Source: Flammeovirgaceae bacterium UBA4465 (GTDB lineage Bacteria > Bacteroidota > Bacteroidia > Cytophagales > Cyclobacteriaceae). From it: a stretch of 64,000 nt of DNA. The translations under genes and the position numbers were made by a program. This document shows, one piece after another, positions 52,219 through 62,133 of this stretch. The notes under the pieces were generated by a model that searched no databases, was not told the origin of the DNA, and was given only the letters and a program-made list of their open reading frames with translations. The stretch covers positions 163,337 to 227,336 of the forward strand of contig CAJJBF010000005.1 in the NCBI GenBank assembly GCA_905182375.1, written 5' to 3'. Numbering within the stretch: position 1 is the first letter of the stretch; every line of letters begins with the position of its first letter.

Positions 52219-52695
52219 TTGACACAAATGTGTAGCTCATTTGAGGATGTAGTACTTAGAGGCAGCCAATATCTAGACCTCCACGGAAAAGACAACAATC
52301 ATATCAAGAATTTCAACGAGGGTAATAAAAAGGCAAGTCTCCTTCCATTTCCCTATATGATAATCTCTAAGAAGTATCCTCAGATAACTAGTAATGTCGA
52401 TGGATTAAAGTTTGCGAATACATCCCTGAATGAGCAGGACTTAATAGATATGGTAGAGAAGGAAGGTAATATGCCAGTTCCTGAAGCCATAATAGAGATT
52501 AAGACAATCTCAGCAGCATCCAAGGAAAAGTGGAATGGTTTAAATCCTTCCTATCCTATTCAAGTTAAAACATATTGTCTTCCCTTTCTTGACATTAATC
52601 CCAAGATCTATGTTGAGATCTACGCATTTTGCTATGATCAAGCCTCCTCAGGAATCATAAAACCCTTTAAACAAGGTTCCCTAAGTCCAATATAA
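52219..52695 (+). CDS. Hypothetical protein, 158 aa
   Basis: Soluble, no signal or membrane segment. Features noted are SQYLDLHGKDNNHIKNFNEG near the start and a C-terminal half rich in Ile and Pro (MPVPEAIIEIKTISAASKEK). I do not recognise a family and cannot propose a function. Preceded by a short gap after the 51130 gene. Confidence 0.5.
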   Translation: MTQMCSSFEDVVLRGSQYLDLHGKDNNHIKNFNEGNKKASLLPFPYMIISKKYPQITSNVDGLKFANTSLNEQDLIDMVEKEGNMPVPEAIIEIKTISAASKEKWNGLNPSYPIQVKTYCLPFLDINPKIYVEIYAFCYDQASSGIIKPFKQGSLSPI

Positions 52696-52782
52696 TAAGA
52701 TAAAAACCCATTCTTTTTGTAGAAAAATAAACGGGAACAGACTAAATTTACATTATATCTTTACTATAAATCTCCTTTAATA

Positions 52783-53217
52783 ATGACTCTTATAAAACAT
52801 CTTTTCCACATTGCGACACCTATCAACAATGTTTTTGAAGCGCTTTCACAACCAGAACCTCTTTCAAAATGGTACACAACTATCGTTAATGGCAATTTCA
52901 AACTTGGTGAAATCGTGACTTTTGAGTTTGTAAATTTTGCTGCGTTCAAATTTAAAATTATAAACTTGGTTCAAGATAAGTCCATACATTTTGAATGTGT
53001 TGAATCTGAATGGGGTAATGTAGGTCATATCATGAAATATGATTTAGATGACAATGATGGTAAAACCAGAGTTCGATATACCTATGAAGGATTTTTAGAA
53101 ATGGATGATGCTTTTGCAAATATGAATTACAGTTCGGCTAAATACCTTGAAAGTTTGCGCCAGTATTGTCAAAAAGGAGTTGGAGAGGCCTTTGGATCAG
53201 AAAATTATCGTTCTTGA
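52783..53217 (+). CDS. SRPBCC (AHSA1-type START-like) domain protein
   Basis: A 144-residue protein with the AHSA1 pattern: an N-terminal strand, then ATPINNVFEALSQPEPLSKW (helix and W), GEIVTFEF, and a hydrophobic-cavity fold ending in a long C-terminal helix (SSAKYLESLRQYCQKGVGEA). These bind hydrophobic ligands or act as co-chaperones. No functional link to neighbours is visible. Confidence 0.8.
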   Translation: MTLIKHLFHIATPINNVFEALSQPEPLSKWYTTIVNGNFKLGEIVTFEFVNFAAFKFKIINLVQDKSIHFECVESEWGNVGHIMKYDLDDNDGKTRVRYTYEGFLEMDDAFANMNYSSAKYLESLRQYCQKGVGEAFGSENYRS

Positions 53218-53583
53218 TGCGTCCCATTTCATAAAAATTAGGTATCTCAGCGAAGCCTTTGCTACATTTTTGTGCTGACATTCCCTTAAATATATAGTGG
53301 GTTTTAAATACCGGATTTAGAGATTTTTATTACTCTTCTTCAACTGATTATCAATTTTTTTTAATGAAAATCAGTTTCCGTCAAACCACTAATATCAACT
53401 ATTGAGGTACTCAAATTGTCGTAAATTGTCAAAATAAGTACCTCGATTAATATTTAAACATTATACAAATTTGATATCTAAAGAGTTGTGGAGCTCGATA
53501 TCTGACAGAAAAAAGCTTCTTTATCTTGGATTGGAGAACTCATCTGTTTTTTTGTAAATTACAATATAACATTTTTGTAAATT
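53218..53583. other. Intergenic region with a fragment of the duplicated element
   Basis: At 53283-53304 the inverse complement reads AAACCCACTATATA-TTAAGGG, matching the core of the repeats at 31690 and 33236. Otherwise AT-rich. The direct repeat TTTTTGTAAATTA, seen twice in the last 40 bases before the channel gene, may be promoter-associated. Confidence 0.5.
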
Positions 53584-54303
53584 ATGAGAAATCAATTGCG
53601 CCGCATCATTGAGGACAACACCTCGCCGCTAGGAAAATTATTTGATTACTTTATTCAAATATTGATTTTTCTTTCCCTCTTTGCTGTTTCTCTTGAAACC
53701 TTACCAGATAAAGGCATCCTACTCACCTCTATATTACATGTATTTGAAATCTTTTGCTTATCCGTATTTTCCATTGAATACGTACTTCGTGTTTTTGTAG
53801 CTGAAAAACCTTTTAAATATATTTTTAGCTTTTATGGCATCATTGATTTTTTAGCGGTAGCCCCTTTTTTCTTTCCAACAAAAGACATTGTCGACTTACG
53901 TTTTTTAAGAGCCTTTAGGATTTTTAGGCTTTTTAGAGCGCTGAAACTCATCCGCTACAGCAAAGCAATCAATCGGCTAAGTACAGCTATTGATATTGTG
54001 AAAGAAGAGCTCGTTTTGTTTTTTGTCATCATATTGATTTTAATATTTATGGTTTCAGCAGGTATCTATTTCTTTGAGAACGAAGCGCAACCCGATATTT
54101 TTCAGTCTATATTCCACAGTATGTGGTGGGCCATTGTCACTTTAACTACTGTGGGCTATGGAGATGCCTATCCTATTACTATGGGAGGTAAAATTTTTAC
54201 TTTTTTTGTACTCATCATAGGGGTAGGTGTGGTGACCATTCCTGCAGGCTTAATCGGTAGTGCCCTCTCTGAAGCCAGAAATTTGGAGAAAAAAAATGAA
54301 TAA
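53584..54303 (+). CDS. Voltage-gated-type potassium channel
   Basis: A 239-residue six-helix ion channel (Ion_trans). It has S1-S3 segments, an S4-like helix with regularly spaced Arg/Lys (RFLRAFRIFRLFRALKLIR), the pore loop with selectivity filter TTVGYGD and a pore-lining last helix (IFTFFVLIIGVGVVTIPAGL). It would conduct K+ across the inner membrane. Its stop is 30 bases before the truncated IS fragment, so the gene is just intact. Confidence 0.92.
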   Translation: MRNQLRRIIEDNTSPLGKLFDYFIQILIFLSLFAVSLETLPDKGILLTSILHVFEIFCLSVFSIEYVLRVFVAEKPFKYIFSFYGIIDFLAVAPFFFPTKDIVDLRFLRAFRIFRLFRALKLIRYSKAINRLSTAIDIVKEELVLFFVIILILIFMVSAGIYFFENEAQPDIFQSIFHSMWWAIVTLTTVGYGDAYPITMGGKIFTFFVLIIGVGVVTIPAGLIGSALSEARNLEKKNE

Positions 54304-54333
54304 GATCATTGCACTGATATGGGGTGTGTTTCG

Positions 54334-54727
54334 TCAAATAAAAGTGGACTTTTTCAGAGATAAATTAAGCGAGTGTTGACACTAATTTAAATAAATATTT
54401 TATTCTGTTTTTTTCGTTCAATTAAAGTTTGTTGTTTGATTCTTTTCCTACGCCTAAGTTTTCGTTCTCCAGTTCCATAATAGACCTCAGATGGAGTAAG
54501 GTTATTGATGGACTCATGGTATCTGTCATCGTTGTAATACTGAACAAATTGCTTCATCTTATGCTCTAACTGCCCTGGGCTGTAATAATTATCCAGTTTC
54601 ACTACATTCTTCATTGATCTGTGATATCGTTCAATTTTACCCTGAGTTTGTGGATGAAGCGGTCGACCTCGTACATGTTTCATGTTTCGATCATTTAAAT
54701 ATTCTGCTAGTTCAATAGATAGGTAAC
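54334..54727 (-). mobile_element. Truncated second copy of the IS3-family element (left end only)
   Basis: Starts with the same terminal sequence as the full copy (TCAAATAAAAGTGGACTTTT) and encodes the C-terminal 98 residues of OrfB (MKHVRGRPLHPQTQGKIERY...). It matches 30145-30540 with only scattered changes and stops abruptly after AGATAGGTAAC at 54727, losing the catalytic first half and the right end. Same orientation as the full copy. Confidence 0.88.
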
Positions 54728-54957
54728 GATCAGATTCTACAAGTTACCTCCTTGGTACTCCCCTTCTCTCTAAAACAAAAAAGTGCTATATTAGAGTTTA
54801 ATGAGTACTTTTATATGAAGCGTAAGATTTATTAACTTTCTTTAACATATTAATGATACGCTAGCTTAGATAGATCTCTTACTCTACCAGAATAAATGAC
54901 TTTTAAAATAATTTAAATACCTAAATAGATCAAAAATACCATTTTGAAAAAATAAAT

Positions 54958-56079
54958 ATGTCTAGACTCATTATTTCTATTCTTATCCTTATTAGTGCTT
55001 GCAATCAAACCCAGATACCAACCGAAGATCTGAAACCAATAGCGTACCCAAACCTAAACCTAGCCCAAGCTGATGCTCTTTCCTTACTCCCTCTCGCCTG
55101 CTTAGAAACACAATATCCTAATAAACTCAATCAAACGTTGAGTGATTCTTCACAGATTAAACAACCCAAGGTATTGCATCCTGCATTCTACGGATGCTTT
55201 GATTGGCATTCTTCCGTTCATGGTCATTGGTCATTGGTTTATTTATTAAAGAAATTTCCTTCACTAGAAAATGCTGAATTAATCAGAAATTTACTCAATG
55301 ACCATTTGTCAGCTAAAAATATAATTGCTGAAGTCAACTACTTCAATGAAGTAGGCAATCAGTCTTTTGAACGTACCTATGGCTGGGCCTGGATCCTTAA
55401 ATTAGCAGAGGAATTACATACATGGAACACCCCCTTAGCAAGCCGATTGGAAGCTAATTTACAACCCCTAACAGATCATATTGTCCATGCTTATATGAAT
55501 TTCTTACCCAAACTGATTTATCCCATTCGAGTGGGTGAGCACTCCAATACGGCCTATGGTCTCTCGCTCGCTTACGATTATGCCCGAGTCATTGATCATA
55601 AACCTCTAAAACAACTTATCACATCTTCGGTAAATAGATTTTACGCCAAGGATCAGGGATGCCCATTAAATTGGGAACCCAGTGGTTTTGATTTTCTTTC
55701 CCCCTGTTTCGAAGAAGCTAATCTCATGAGAAAGGTAAATAGTCCAAAGGTATTTAAGACCTGGCTGACCACCTTTCTTCCCTCAATTATGCAAACTAAT
55801 TTTCAATTAGCTCCCGCCCGTGTGGGTGATAGAACCGATGGTAAATTGGTACATTTAGATGGACTTAACTTCAGTCGTGCCTGGTGTTTGTATGGCATCA
55901 CTGAAACAATTCCAGAATATGCACATCTGTCAATTATTGCCAATGATCACTTCAATAGCTCTATTAACAACGTGGTGGATGACCATTATGCAGGGGCTCA
56001 TTGGTTAGCAACTTTTGCCATTTATGCATTCGACGCATCTGCTTCCGTAAATAGAACCTCAACCAGTCAGGAAAACTAA
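54958..56079 (+). CDS. DUF2891 family lipoprotein
   Basis: A 373-residue protein with a lipoprotein signal (IISILILISACNQ, Cys ~15). DUF2891 hallmarks are HPAFYGCFDWHSSVHGHWSL, FERTYGWAWILKLAEELHTW, HSNTAYGLSLAYDYA, DFLSPCFEEANLM, and GLNFSRAWCLYGI. The HGHWS and other His/Asp residues resemble an (alpha/alpha)6-barrel active site, but the function is undefined. Its neighbours give no further clue. Confidence 0.9.
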   Translation: MSRLIISILILISACNQTQIPTEDLKPIAYPNLNLAQADALSLLPLACLETQYPNKLNQTLSDSSQIKQPKVLHPAFYGCFDWHSSVHGHWSLVYLLKKFPSLENAELIRNLLNDHLSAKNIIAEVNYFNEVGNQSFERTYGWAWILKLAEELHTWNTPLASRLEANLQPLTDHIVHAYMNFLPKLIYPIRVGEHSNTAYGLSLAYDYARVIDHKPLKQLITSSVNRFYAKDQGCPLNWEPSGFDFLSPCFEEANLMRKVNSPKVFKTWLTTFLPSIMQTNFQLAPARVGDRTDGKLVHLDGLNFSRAWCLYGITETIPEYAHLSIIANDHFNSSINNVVDDHYAGAHWLATFAIYAFDASASVNRTSTSQEN

Positions 56080-56086
56080 AATTCTT

Positions 56087-56679
56087 TTAAAAAATTCTAA
56101 TCGGCCTAACCGAAAAAGGTTTGTATCTTTTTGATACATTTTGTGCACTCTTGAATAGATTTTGCCTCCAGGCACCCACATTTCGATCTGCTTCAGTTGA
56201 GGTCCAATATGTAGTATTAAATTCACCTAACAAATCAATGTTTTCATAAATTTCAAACAGTTCTCCCTTACTTGGTAGAAACCAATCACTTTACAACATA
56301 TCCTGTTCAATTATCTCATAGTCCGCACAAATTTTCGCAGCATAATTACCCTCCCCCTGGACACTTAATATGAGGACAGTATTGGCATGACCATCGCCAA
56401 TGGAAGATCCCAAAGCCTTCGTTTCTACATCCCCAAGGTCTTTATTCAAACAAAGGACGTCATACCCCCTTGATCCTCTAGCGCAACGATCAGTCCATAT
56501 TGTTGATTTACATCATAGCCTACGTCATTAGGACCAAACAAATGAGCAATGATCCCTCCTTGATAAGAGTCTCCTATCGACTTAATGATGACTTCTTCTT
56601 CGAAATAACGATCTCCACATGATTGAAAAATCAACAAAATGAGTGTGAATGTCACTAATAAAGAGTAATGATTGGTCAT
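56087..56679 (-). pseudogene. Broken DUF1566-type lipoprotein
   Basis: Begins with a lipoprotein signal (LLVTFTLILLIFQSCGD). It carries IGDSYQGGIIAHLFG, then a shift near 56450, LCLNKDLGDVETKALG and GDGHANTVLILSVQGEGNYA, a TAA stop before SDWFLPSKGELFEIYENI, then YWTSTEA and the final FSVRPIRIF. The order and end (WFLPS..., YW-S-, VR--R-F) match DUF1566 domains and the intact protein at 57107-58189. At least one frameshift and one stop have destroyed it. Confidence 0.8.
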
Positions 56680-57106
56680 TAGTAAATAAGTTTGATAGTT
56701 GTTAAAACGCTAATATATCAAAATATTGAGATTAAAATAATGGAAAAAATATCTTTAAATTATAAATATATCATGCAGGTAAGATTGTTTATGAACCATA
56801 ATTTTAAGGAATCAAATAACTAATAAGCATTATTTTTTAACTGATACATACTCGATTAAATTTCATCACCTAACATATCAGATTCACTCAAATTCATTTA
56901 ATATGTAATCTTTAGGTTAAGATGAACAATCAACAAACACTCAAAATTTACAACTAAATTTTTCATTATAAACCAGAATATTAATTTATTTAAACTCATA
57001 TAAATTTTAATACCAATTTCAAGGGAATCATTTTTTTAACTAAAAGGAGCTTTTGTAAAGTTTAAGTAAACTTTTTTATAGTCATCAAACAAGCTCTCTC
57101 CCTTCA
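56680..57106. other. AT-rich intergenic stretch
   Basis: Extremely A/T-rich, with no ORF. A weak hairpin (AAAGTTT/AAACTTT) followed by T's lies at 57057-57077 on the plus strand, with no plus-strand gene upstream to terminate. Promoter sequences for the broken DUF1566 gene are expected here. Confidence 0.4.
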
Positions 57107-58189
57107 TTAAAAAGCTCTAGCTGCTCTTACCGATAAGTATAGATAGCGTTTTGGATAGCTTTCTGGGCTATTTGTACAATTACCTCCACTTGTAAAGTCT
57201 TGATAATAGGCAAAATTTTCATCGTCTTGAGTTGAACTCCAATAGCCATAATGATTATCAAAAATAAATTTTTTTCCTCCGTTCAAAGTAGCCACAGAAT
57301 CAATAACCTCAAATAAGCAATGCATTTGATCTAATTCATCATGAGAGGGTAAGAACCAATCATTATAGCCTTGAGATACTGAATTGGCAGCATAAAAGGC
57401 TGCCGTACTATCTTCAGAGCAATCAGCTAAAATATCTAACGTGTTTTGAGCACCAGTGCCTATAGCCATTCCGTCGGAATTATCAACTTCCGAACCATAA
57501 CAACCCCATACGATCCCAACATTGCCTAAATTTTGAATATCTGAAACCAATCCATGCTCATTTGTCTCGTCTACATAAAAGACTACACCACCCTCTCTAT
57601 AGGCGCCTATGAAAATATGACAACCAGAATCATTTACATTATCTATCTCGGCCTCTTGAGTATAAGGACATAGATCGACTAAATTTGATAAACCATCTCC
57701 GTCTGTATCTCCACATCCCGTTTCATCTACCCCTTCACCCAATATTGTCCCTGGACATTGGTCCAGATCATCGGAAACACCATCATTATCCTCATCTAAT
57801 TGAGAAGCTGAACAACCCTGTACATTAACTGATTCACCGTAAGGCGTATTTAAACAAACATCATCACTTTCTCCCACTCCGTCTTTATCGTTATCAATAA
57901 ACAAAAAAATTGCTACAGTATTTAAGTTAGAATTCATGACAACTGTCAAAGGATTTGATGTTTCACCATCTCTTAAATGATTCCAGGCAAAAAGTTCATA
58001 ATTATCATTAGCAACCGCAGTCAAAGTTATTTCAGTCCCTTCTACATGAGGTCCTCTATTGAATATTACCGATCCTGCACTGTCTGGACTAACCTGTACA
58101 GAGACATAGAAAGAACCTGGAAGATCATCATTACAAGAACTGAAAACTAAAAATACACCAAAAATCAAGGTGAAAAAAAAATGTTTCAT
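57107..58189 (-). CDS. Lipoprotein with thrombospondin type 3 repeats and a DUF1566-type domain
   Basis: A 360-residue secreted lipoprotein (signal FFTLIFGVFLVFSSC, Cys ~19). Residues ~25-95 form a Big/DUF-like beta domain (GTEITLTAVANDNYELFAWN). Residues ~98-190 hold three Ca-binding thrombospondin-type repeats (DNDKDGVGESDDVC, DEDNDGVSDDLDQCPG, DTDGDGLSNLVDLCP). The C-terminal domain has GGVVFYVDETNEHGLV, DWFLPSHDELDQM, YWSSTQD and the end VRAARAF. It is probably a cell-surface adhesion or binding protein. Paralogue of the broken gene downstream. Confidence 0.85.
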   Translation of the reverse strand: MKHFFFTLIFGVFLVFSSCNDDLPGSFYVSVQVSPDSAGSVIFNRGPHVEGTEITLTAVANDNYELFAWNHLRDGETSNPLTVVMNSNLNTVAIFLFIDNDKDGVGESDDVCLNTPYGESVNVQGCSASQLDEDNDGVSDDLDQCPGTILGEGVDETGCGDTDGDGLSNLVDLCPYTQEAEIDNVNDSGCHIFIGAYREGGVVFYVDETNEHGLVSDIQNLGNVGIVWGCYGSEVDNSDGMAIGTGAQNTLDILADCSEDSTAAFYAANSVSQGYNDWFLPSHDELDQMHCLFEVIDSVATLNGGKKFIFDNHYGYWSSTQDDENFAYYQDFTSGGNCTNSPESYPKRYLYLSVRAARAF

Positions 58190-58328
58190 TTTTGTTATTT
58201 AAATCCTTGAGTGGTTAAACCCAATATATCCACATGAGCAAATATCAGATTAACCATACCCACAAACAAATATAGCATATGCCAAATCTTGCTACCAAAA
58301 TTGCCAGACAGACAATCGGGGTATTGGA

Positions 58329-59447
58329 TTATTCTCCAATAACGATAGATCCTACACCATTGGTTGCTTCCCAAAAATTATAAGAATAATCATCATCTGG
58401 TCCTGAATATGAAAACCATTCGGCGGTAGAATCTATAATATTCCATTCTTCGGTCGTCAATTCCTCATCGGTCAAGACAACTACCAAAAGTTTAAATTCT
58501 TTTTGAGACTCAGCAAAATTGGGTATTCTTGTTCCCAATAAATTTTCAATGGCAACATTGTCATAGGTAATTCGTGAATTTGCCGTGAATTCATAAGCTG
58601 TTTCGGTAGCAGACCACTCAGTAATATCACTAAAGAGATCAAAGGGATTCACCGAACTTAAAGGTACCATTCCCATCAAATAAAGTTCCAGCTCATTATA
58701 AGGAACACCATTACCTCCATTGGCAAAAGGACCAAAAGGAGCTACTGAATAACTATTATCCTCCAATTCTACGAGAGTACTTTGATCAAATCCACCAAGC
58801 TGTCCTTTTGTGCTTCCACCGGTAAAACCCCAATGTCCCCAATATGGATATGAGGTGATGTTTTCACCGGGTTGATCCACAGAATGCGTTTCGAAACCAA
58901 AGTTCCCCCAATTGTGCATGAGTTCATGCAGGGATGGACCATTTTTCAGATAACTCAAACCTGTCAGCTGCATGACTGCTTTTAATTTTCCCTCAGAACC
59001 ATAGTCACTGCTGTAATCATAAATACTTTGACCCGTTCCCTCTATTGTATTGGATACGCCTATAAGCATCCCATAATAGCTCATTCCTTCAGGTATATTA
59101 GGTTCATTTAGCACGAGAAAGATAAAATCATATTCATCTGGAAATTTTTTATAGATATCTTCAAAAATTAGATTTCGAACGGATCCGTTTCTGAAGTCAT
59201 CCTTACCTATCCAATCAGCATATTCTGTCGCACTCATAAGTAGGGAATAGACACCCGAATTAGAATTTGTTTGAAATTCATAATTGGTCGTGATCTGCTC
59301 ATCAATGGAGCCATCATCTTCAATTGTGTCATCATTCGATATCTCATCGCTCAGAACTGCAACCGCATCATCATCTGAACTACATGAAACAACAAAAATA
59401 ATACTGACAAAAGAAAAAATTAAAAGTAAAAAATTAATTTTTCTCAT
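58329..59447 (-). CDS. Surface lipoprotein with a HExxH metallopeptidase-like motif
   Basis: About 372 residues from the Met at 59447 (the frame opens at 59480); the signal is LLLIFSFVSIIFVVSCSSDD, with Cys as lipid site and an acidic linker. The centre carries SLHELMHNWGNFG, the HExxH zinc signature, with HSVDQPG and SYPYWGHWGF after it. No neighbouring protease fold could be named. It likely acts as a zinc peptidase or a structural relative. Confidence 0.75.
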   Translation of the reverse strand: MRKINFLLLIFSFVSIIFVVSCSSDDDAVAVLSDEISNDDTIEDDGSIDEQITTNYEFQTNSNSGVYSLLMSATEYADWIGKDDFRNGSVRNLIFEDIYKKFPDEYDFIFLVLNEPNIPEGMSYYGMLIGVSNTIEGTGQSIYDYSSDYGSEGKLKAVMQLTGLSYLKNGPSLHELMHNWGNFGFETHSVDQPGENITSYPYWGHWGFTGGSTKGQLGGFDQSTLVELEDNSYSVAPFGPFANGGNGVPYNELELYLMGMVPLSSVNPFDLFSDITEWSATETAYEFTANSRITYDNVAIENLLGTRIPNFAESQKEFKLLVVVLTDEELTTEEWNIIDSTAEWFSYSGPDDDYSYNFWEATNGVGSIVIGE

Positions 59448-59720
59448 ATTTCTTATTAGTTTGAAAGTAAAAGTAATCATAAATAAATGACTAGTTGTAA
59501 CTAATTAATATTCAATTATTTACGAATAATAAAAACCATGAAATGATAGAATATGATATCTTATTTTTTATAAATTGTATTTTAAATTCATAATTCTAAT
59601 CGAATTCTAAATCTGCATAATATTGTTGTCTATTAACCATTATTTATTATCGCTGTATTGAATGTTTACACTAAAGTGTTGTTTATGTACTGTTTTTAGT
59701 CCTTAAACAACGCATTATTT

Positions 59721-59746
59721 GGTACTCATTTGGTACTCTGGTACTC
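59721..59746 (+). repeat. Three GGTACTC direct repeats before the integrase
   Basis: GGTACTC occurs at 59721, 59732 and 59740, ending 30 bases before the ATG of the integrase relic. Such short repeats beside an integrase gene could be part of its attachment or arm-binding site. A single further copy occurs at 54754. This explains part of the 59448-59775 gap, which otherwise shows no gene. Confidence 0.45.
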
Positions 59747-59775
59747 TGTTTTTTTTAAAATTAAATAAATATAAA

Positions 59776-61182
59776 ATGGAAAATGTAATAAATAATGAGA
59801 TCGGTGTGACCTTCTTTTTAAAAAAAATGTCTCATAAAGATTCAGTAAAAAAGCGAGGAGTTTATGCGACGATAGCATATGCTGGAACATCGGTAAAAAT
59901 GCAAACAGGAATTGTTTGTATGGATCCCGAAACTCAGTGGAAAAGAGGAATGTTTGAGGGTAAAAATTTCAGTAATGAAAACAGAGAGCTGCTAGAAATA
60001 AGGCATAAAATTGAATCCTATGATACTCGTTTTTGCAAAAGTGCACAGCACATAAGGGACCTTTATAATGGGGCAAATGTTGATGACATTCCAATGACAA
60101 TTCTTATGGTTTTTGAGGAAAGTCTAGAGAAGAAAAGAACAGGCAAAAAAGCTAGAGTTAGAGCTTCTACTGAATCTTTATAAAGCAGCATTATCTATCT
60201 ATAAACAATGGATGAAAAAGACTCAAAGACCTGAATTTGGAGTAGTCGAAAGTCACCCCTATAAAATCACCAAAAGGCTGATGCAAAAGTTTTACGAATG
60301 GGATCTTGATAGAGTATCGGAAGGAACCGCTAACAACCATATACGTAATCTTCATCACCTGTACGAAATATTTCACAAAATAAATAATGGAGACCTCGAA
60401 GGTCTACTTCCAAATCCATTTAAGGGTATAGTAGAAAGAGAAGAACAACAGGAGCGTACAAAGAGAGCATTGGACAGATGTGTAGATTGGAAGTGGGTCG
60501 AGAAGATTGACAATTTCAAGCATGAATTACCTGAAGGTGTAGTTGTAGGAAAGGTTGACCTATGGGATAATGAATGGCTTTTTAAAGGACGTCAAGCTGG
60601 TGATAAGAGACTAGTTAAACGAGAGAAAATGAGATTATTGACTCTCATTATAGCCCATACAGGATTATCCTTTGTCGAACTAGGAAAAGCCGATGTTCTG
60701 AGCATACATAATACGATGACTGCTGGTAAAGTTTTGTCAGGTCGAAGAGTTAAAACAAAGCACGTCTATACGATCCCAGTAACACCTAAATTAGAAGAAT
60801 TAATAAAGAAACTTGGTCCGCTACCTTGGCAACCATTTGTGGATGAAAACCTGAATGTAGACTACAAGAAGAAAGATTGTACATACCAAGTTTTTTCGAA
60901 GTACATGAAAAGGGTTTTAACTGAGCAAATTGGATGGGATGAAGACTATGAGTTAACCCCTCATAGATTAGACATACATTCGCTATGAGGCAACTGAATC
61001 ACTTTGGATTCTCGCTTATGGTGGTTGCAAGAATGCTGGGAGATGATGAAAAAACAGTCAGAAAAAATTATGCAGACCATGATGATGATGCCATATCAAA
61101 AGCCTTCAATGACGAGATGGCAAAATTCATTAAAAAGCAGAAGGAAAAGGATGACGATTCAGAGGGTGAAGTAGCAGTATAA
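59776..61182 (+). pseudogene. Tyrosine recombinase/integrase, broken by two frameshifts
   Basis: Three frames make one ~460-residue integrase. Part 1 (59776-60183) is the arm-binding domain (KKRGVYATIAYAGTSVKMQT). After a shift near 60180 part 2 continues as SLYKAALSIYKQWMKKTQRP, the SAM-like core-binding domain (TANNHIRNLHHLYEIF), and the catalytic start (IAHTGLSFVELGKADV). At ~60970 HRL|RHTFAMRQLNHFG is split between frames. Part 3 holds the Tyr nucleophile in RKNYADHDDD. The first catalytic Arg of TGLR appears as Ser. Inactive relic of a mobile element. Confidence 0.85.
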
Positions 61183-61186
61183 TATC

Positions 61187-61220
61187 GTAGCCTCCTCTAA
61201 AACAGGGGGCTACATTTTTA
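61187..61220 (+). terminator. Rho-independent terminator after the integrase
   Basis: GTAGCC-T-CC pairs with GG-G-GGCTAC (one G-U pair, 9 bp), loop of 9 bases, then ATTTTTA. Directly after the integrase stop. Confidence 0.85.
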
Positions 61221-61297
61221 ATTACGTTGTTAATAAACAACAAAAGTTTGGATTTAACTATCTATTAAAATAGCATTTACAATATAACTTGAAACTA

Positions 61298-61732
61298 ATG
61301 ACAGACATAACTACTAACGAAACTCCAAATACACGACTAGCCAAGCTTATAGAAGATCTTGGTTCAACTGATACAGCCATTGCGAAAGCTATTGCTATTG
61401 TTACAGGGAAATCCATTTCAAAGACTAGCGTTGCCACTCATATGCCTGATGGTGGAAATAAGAAAATCAAACCTGAGTTTATTACTAATATTGGTGATTC
61501 ACTCCCCTTTCTCGATACTTCATGGCTTGAAAGTGGGAATGGAAAGATGTTAAAAGATTGGTCTTCAAAGCAACAGAATGATTTCGTTTTAAAATCTAAA
61601 TGGTATAAAGATAAGCCCAAGAAGAGCGAGGAATTTAATGAACAGAGTGTTGCTGGTCTTATTCCTAAAGCGCAGGATATAGTAAGGCAAAATGCTAAGT
61701 GGGATTCTCAAGAGAAAGTTAAAAAGAATTAA
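61298..61732 (+). CDS. Phage-type HTH (Cro/CI-like) protein, 144 aa
   Basis: The ATG at 61298 is preferred to the TTG at 61289. The N-terminal half has NTRLAKLIEDLGSTDTAIAK and SISKTSVATHM, a helix-turn-helix, then PFLDTSWLESGNGKMLKDW, the WL-x-G-x-G-x-M signature after many phage-repressor HTHs. A helical tail follows. It probably acts as a repressor or regulator of the former integrative element. Same arrangement in the next gene. Confidence 0.65.
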   Translation: MTDITTNETPNTRLAKLIEDLGSTDTAIAKAIAIVTGKSISKTSVATHMPDGGNKKIKPEFITNIGDSLPFLDTSWLESGNGKMLKDWSSKQQNDFVLKSKWYKDKPKKSEEFNEQSVAGLIPKAQDIVRQNAKWDSQEKVKKN

Positions 61733-61764
61733 AAACTTCATCCTTTAAAGATGTCTTGAAAGCC

Positions 61765-62133
61765 ATGTTTACATCAACCTACTCCTCAGGTACTCTTAGA
61801 GCTGATGTTGATAAGATCTATGTAATAGGTTTAAGGAACTTAGGATTGATGTCAGATCCAAAACAATCTCAGCAGCAATTTGCAGATGCATTAGGTATTA
61901 AACGAGCAATGATAACTTCAATAGAATCTTGGAGGCAAAATCCATCTCATCACCTGATGGTCCGTATGTGGGAGCAATTATCAAGTCCAAATCAGGAGCT
62001 TAATTTCAAGTGGCTCCACACTGGTGATGGTAAAATGTTTATCTCTTCCAGCGGAGGCTCTGACGAAGCCAAGGATCTTAAGATAAAGGAACTGGAAGCT
62101 CAATTAGTAAGAAGGAACAAATCATTGATATGA
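61765..62133 (+). CDS. Second phage-type HTH protein, 122 aa
   Basis: From the ATG at 61765 (a TTG at 61756 is possible). QQQFADALGIKRAMITSIES is the HTH and LNFKWLHTGDGKMFIS the same WL-TG-G-M signature as in the upstream gene. A coiled tail ends it (DEAKDLKIKELEAQLVRR). Regulatory gene of the integrase-bearing element; the region after it is decayed. Confidence 0.65.
   Translation: MFTSTYSSGTLRADVDKIYVIGLRNLGLMSDPKQSQQQFADALGIKRAMITSIESWRQNPSHHLMVRMWEQLSSPNQELNFKWLHTGDGKMFISSSGGSDEAKDLKIKELEAQLVRRNKSLI

Noticed and set aside
54754..59746. GGTACTC at 54754 and 59721 as the two ends of an element
   Set aside because: A seven-base match is expected by chance and the genes between (DUF2891, surface lipoproteins) are not mobile-element genes.
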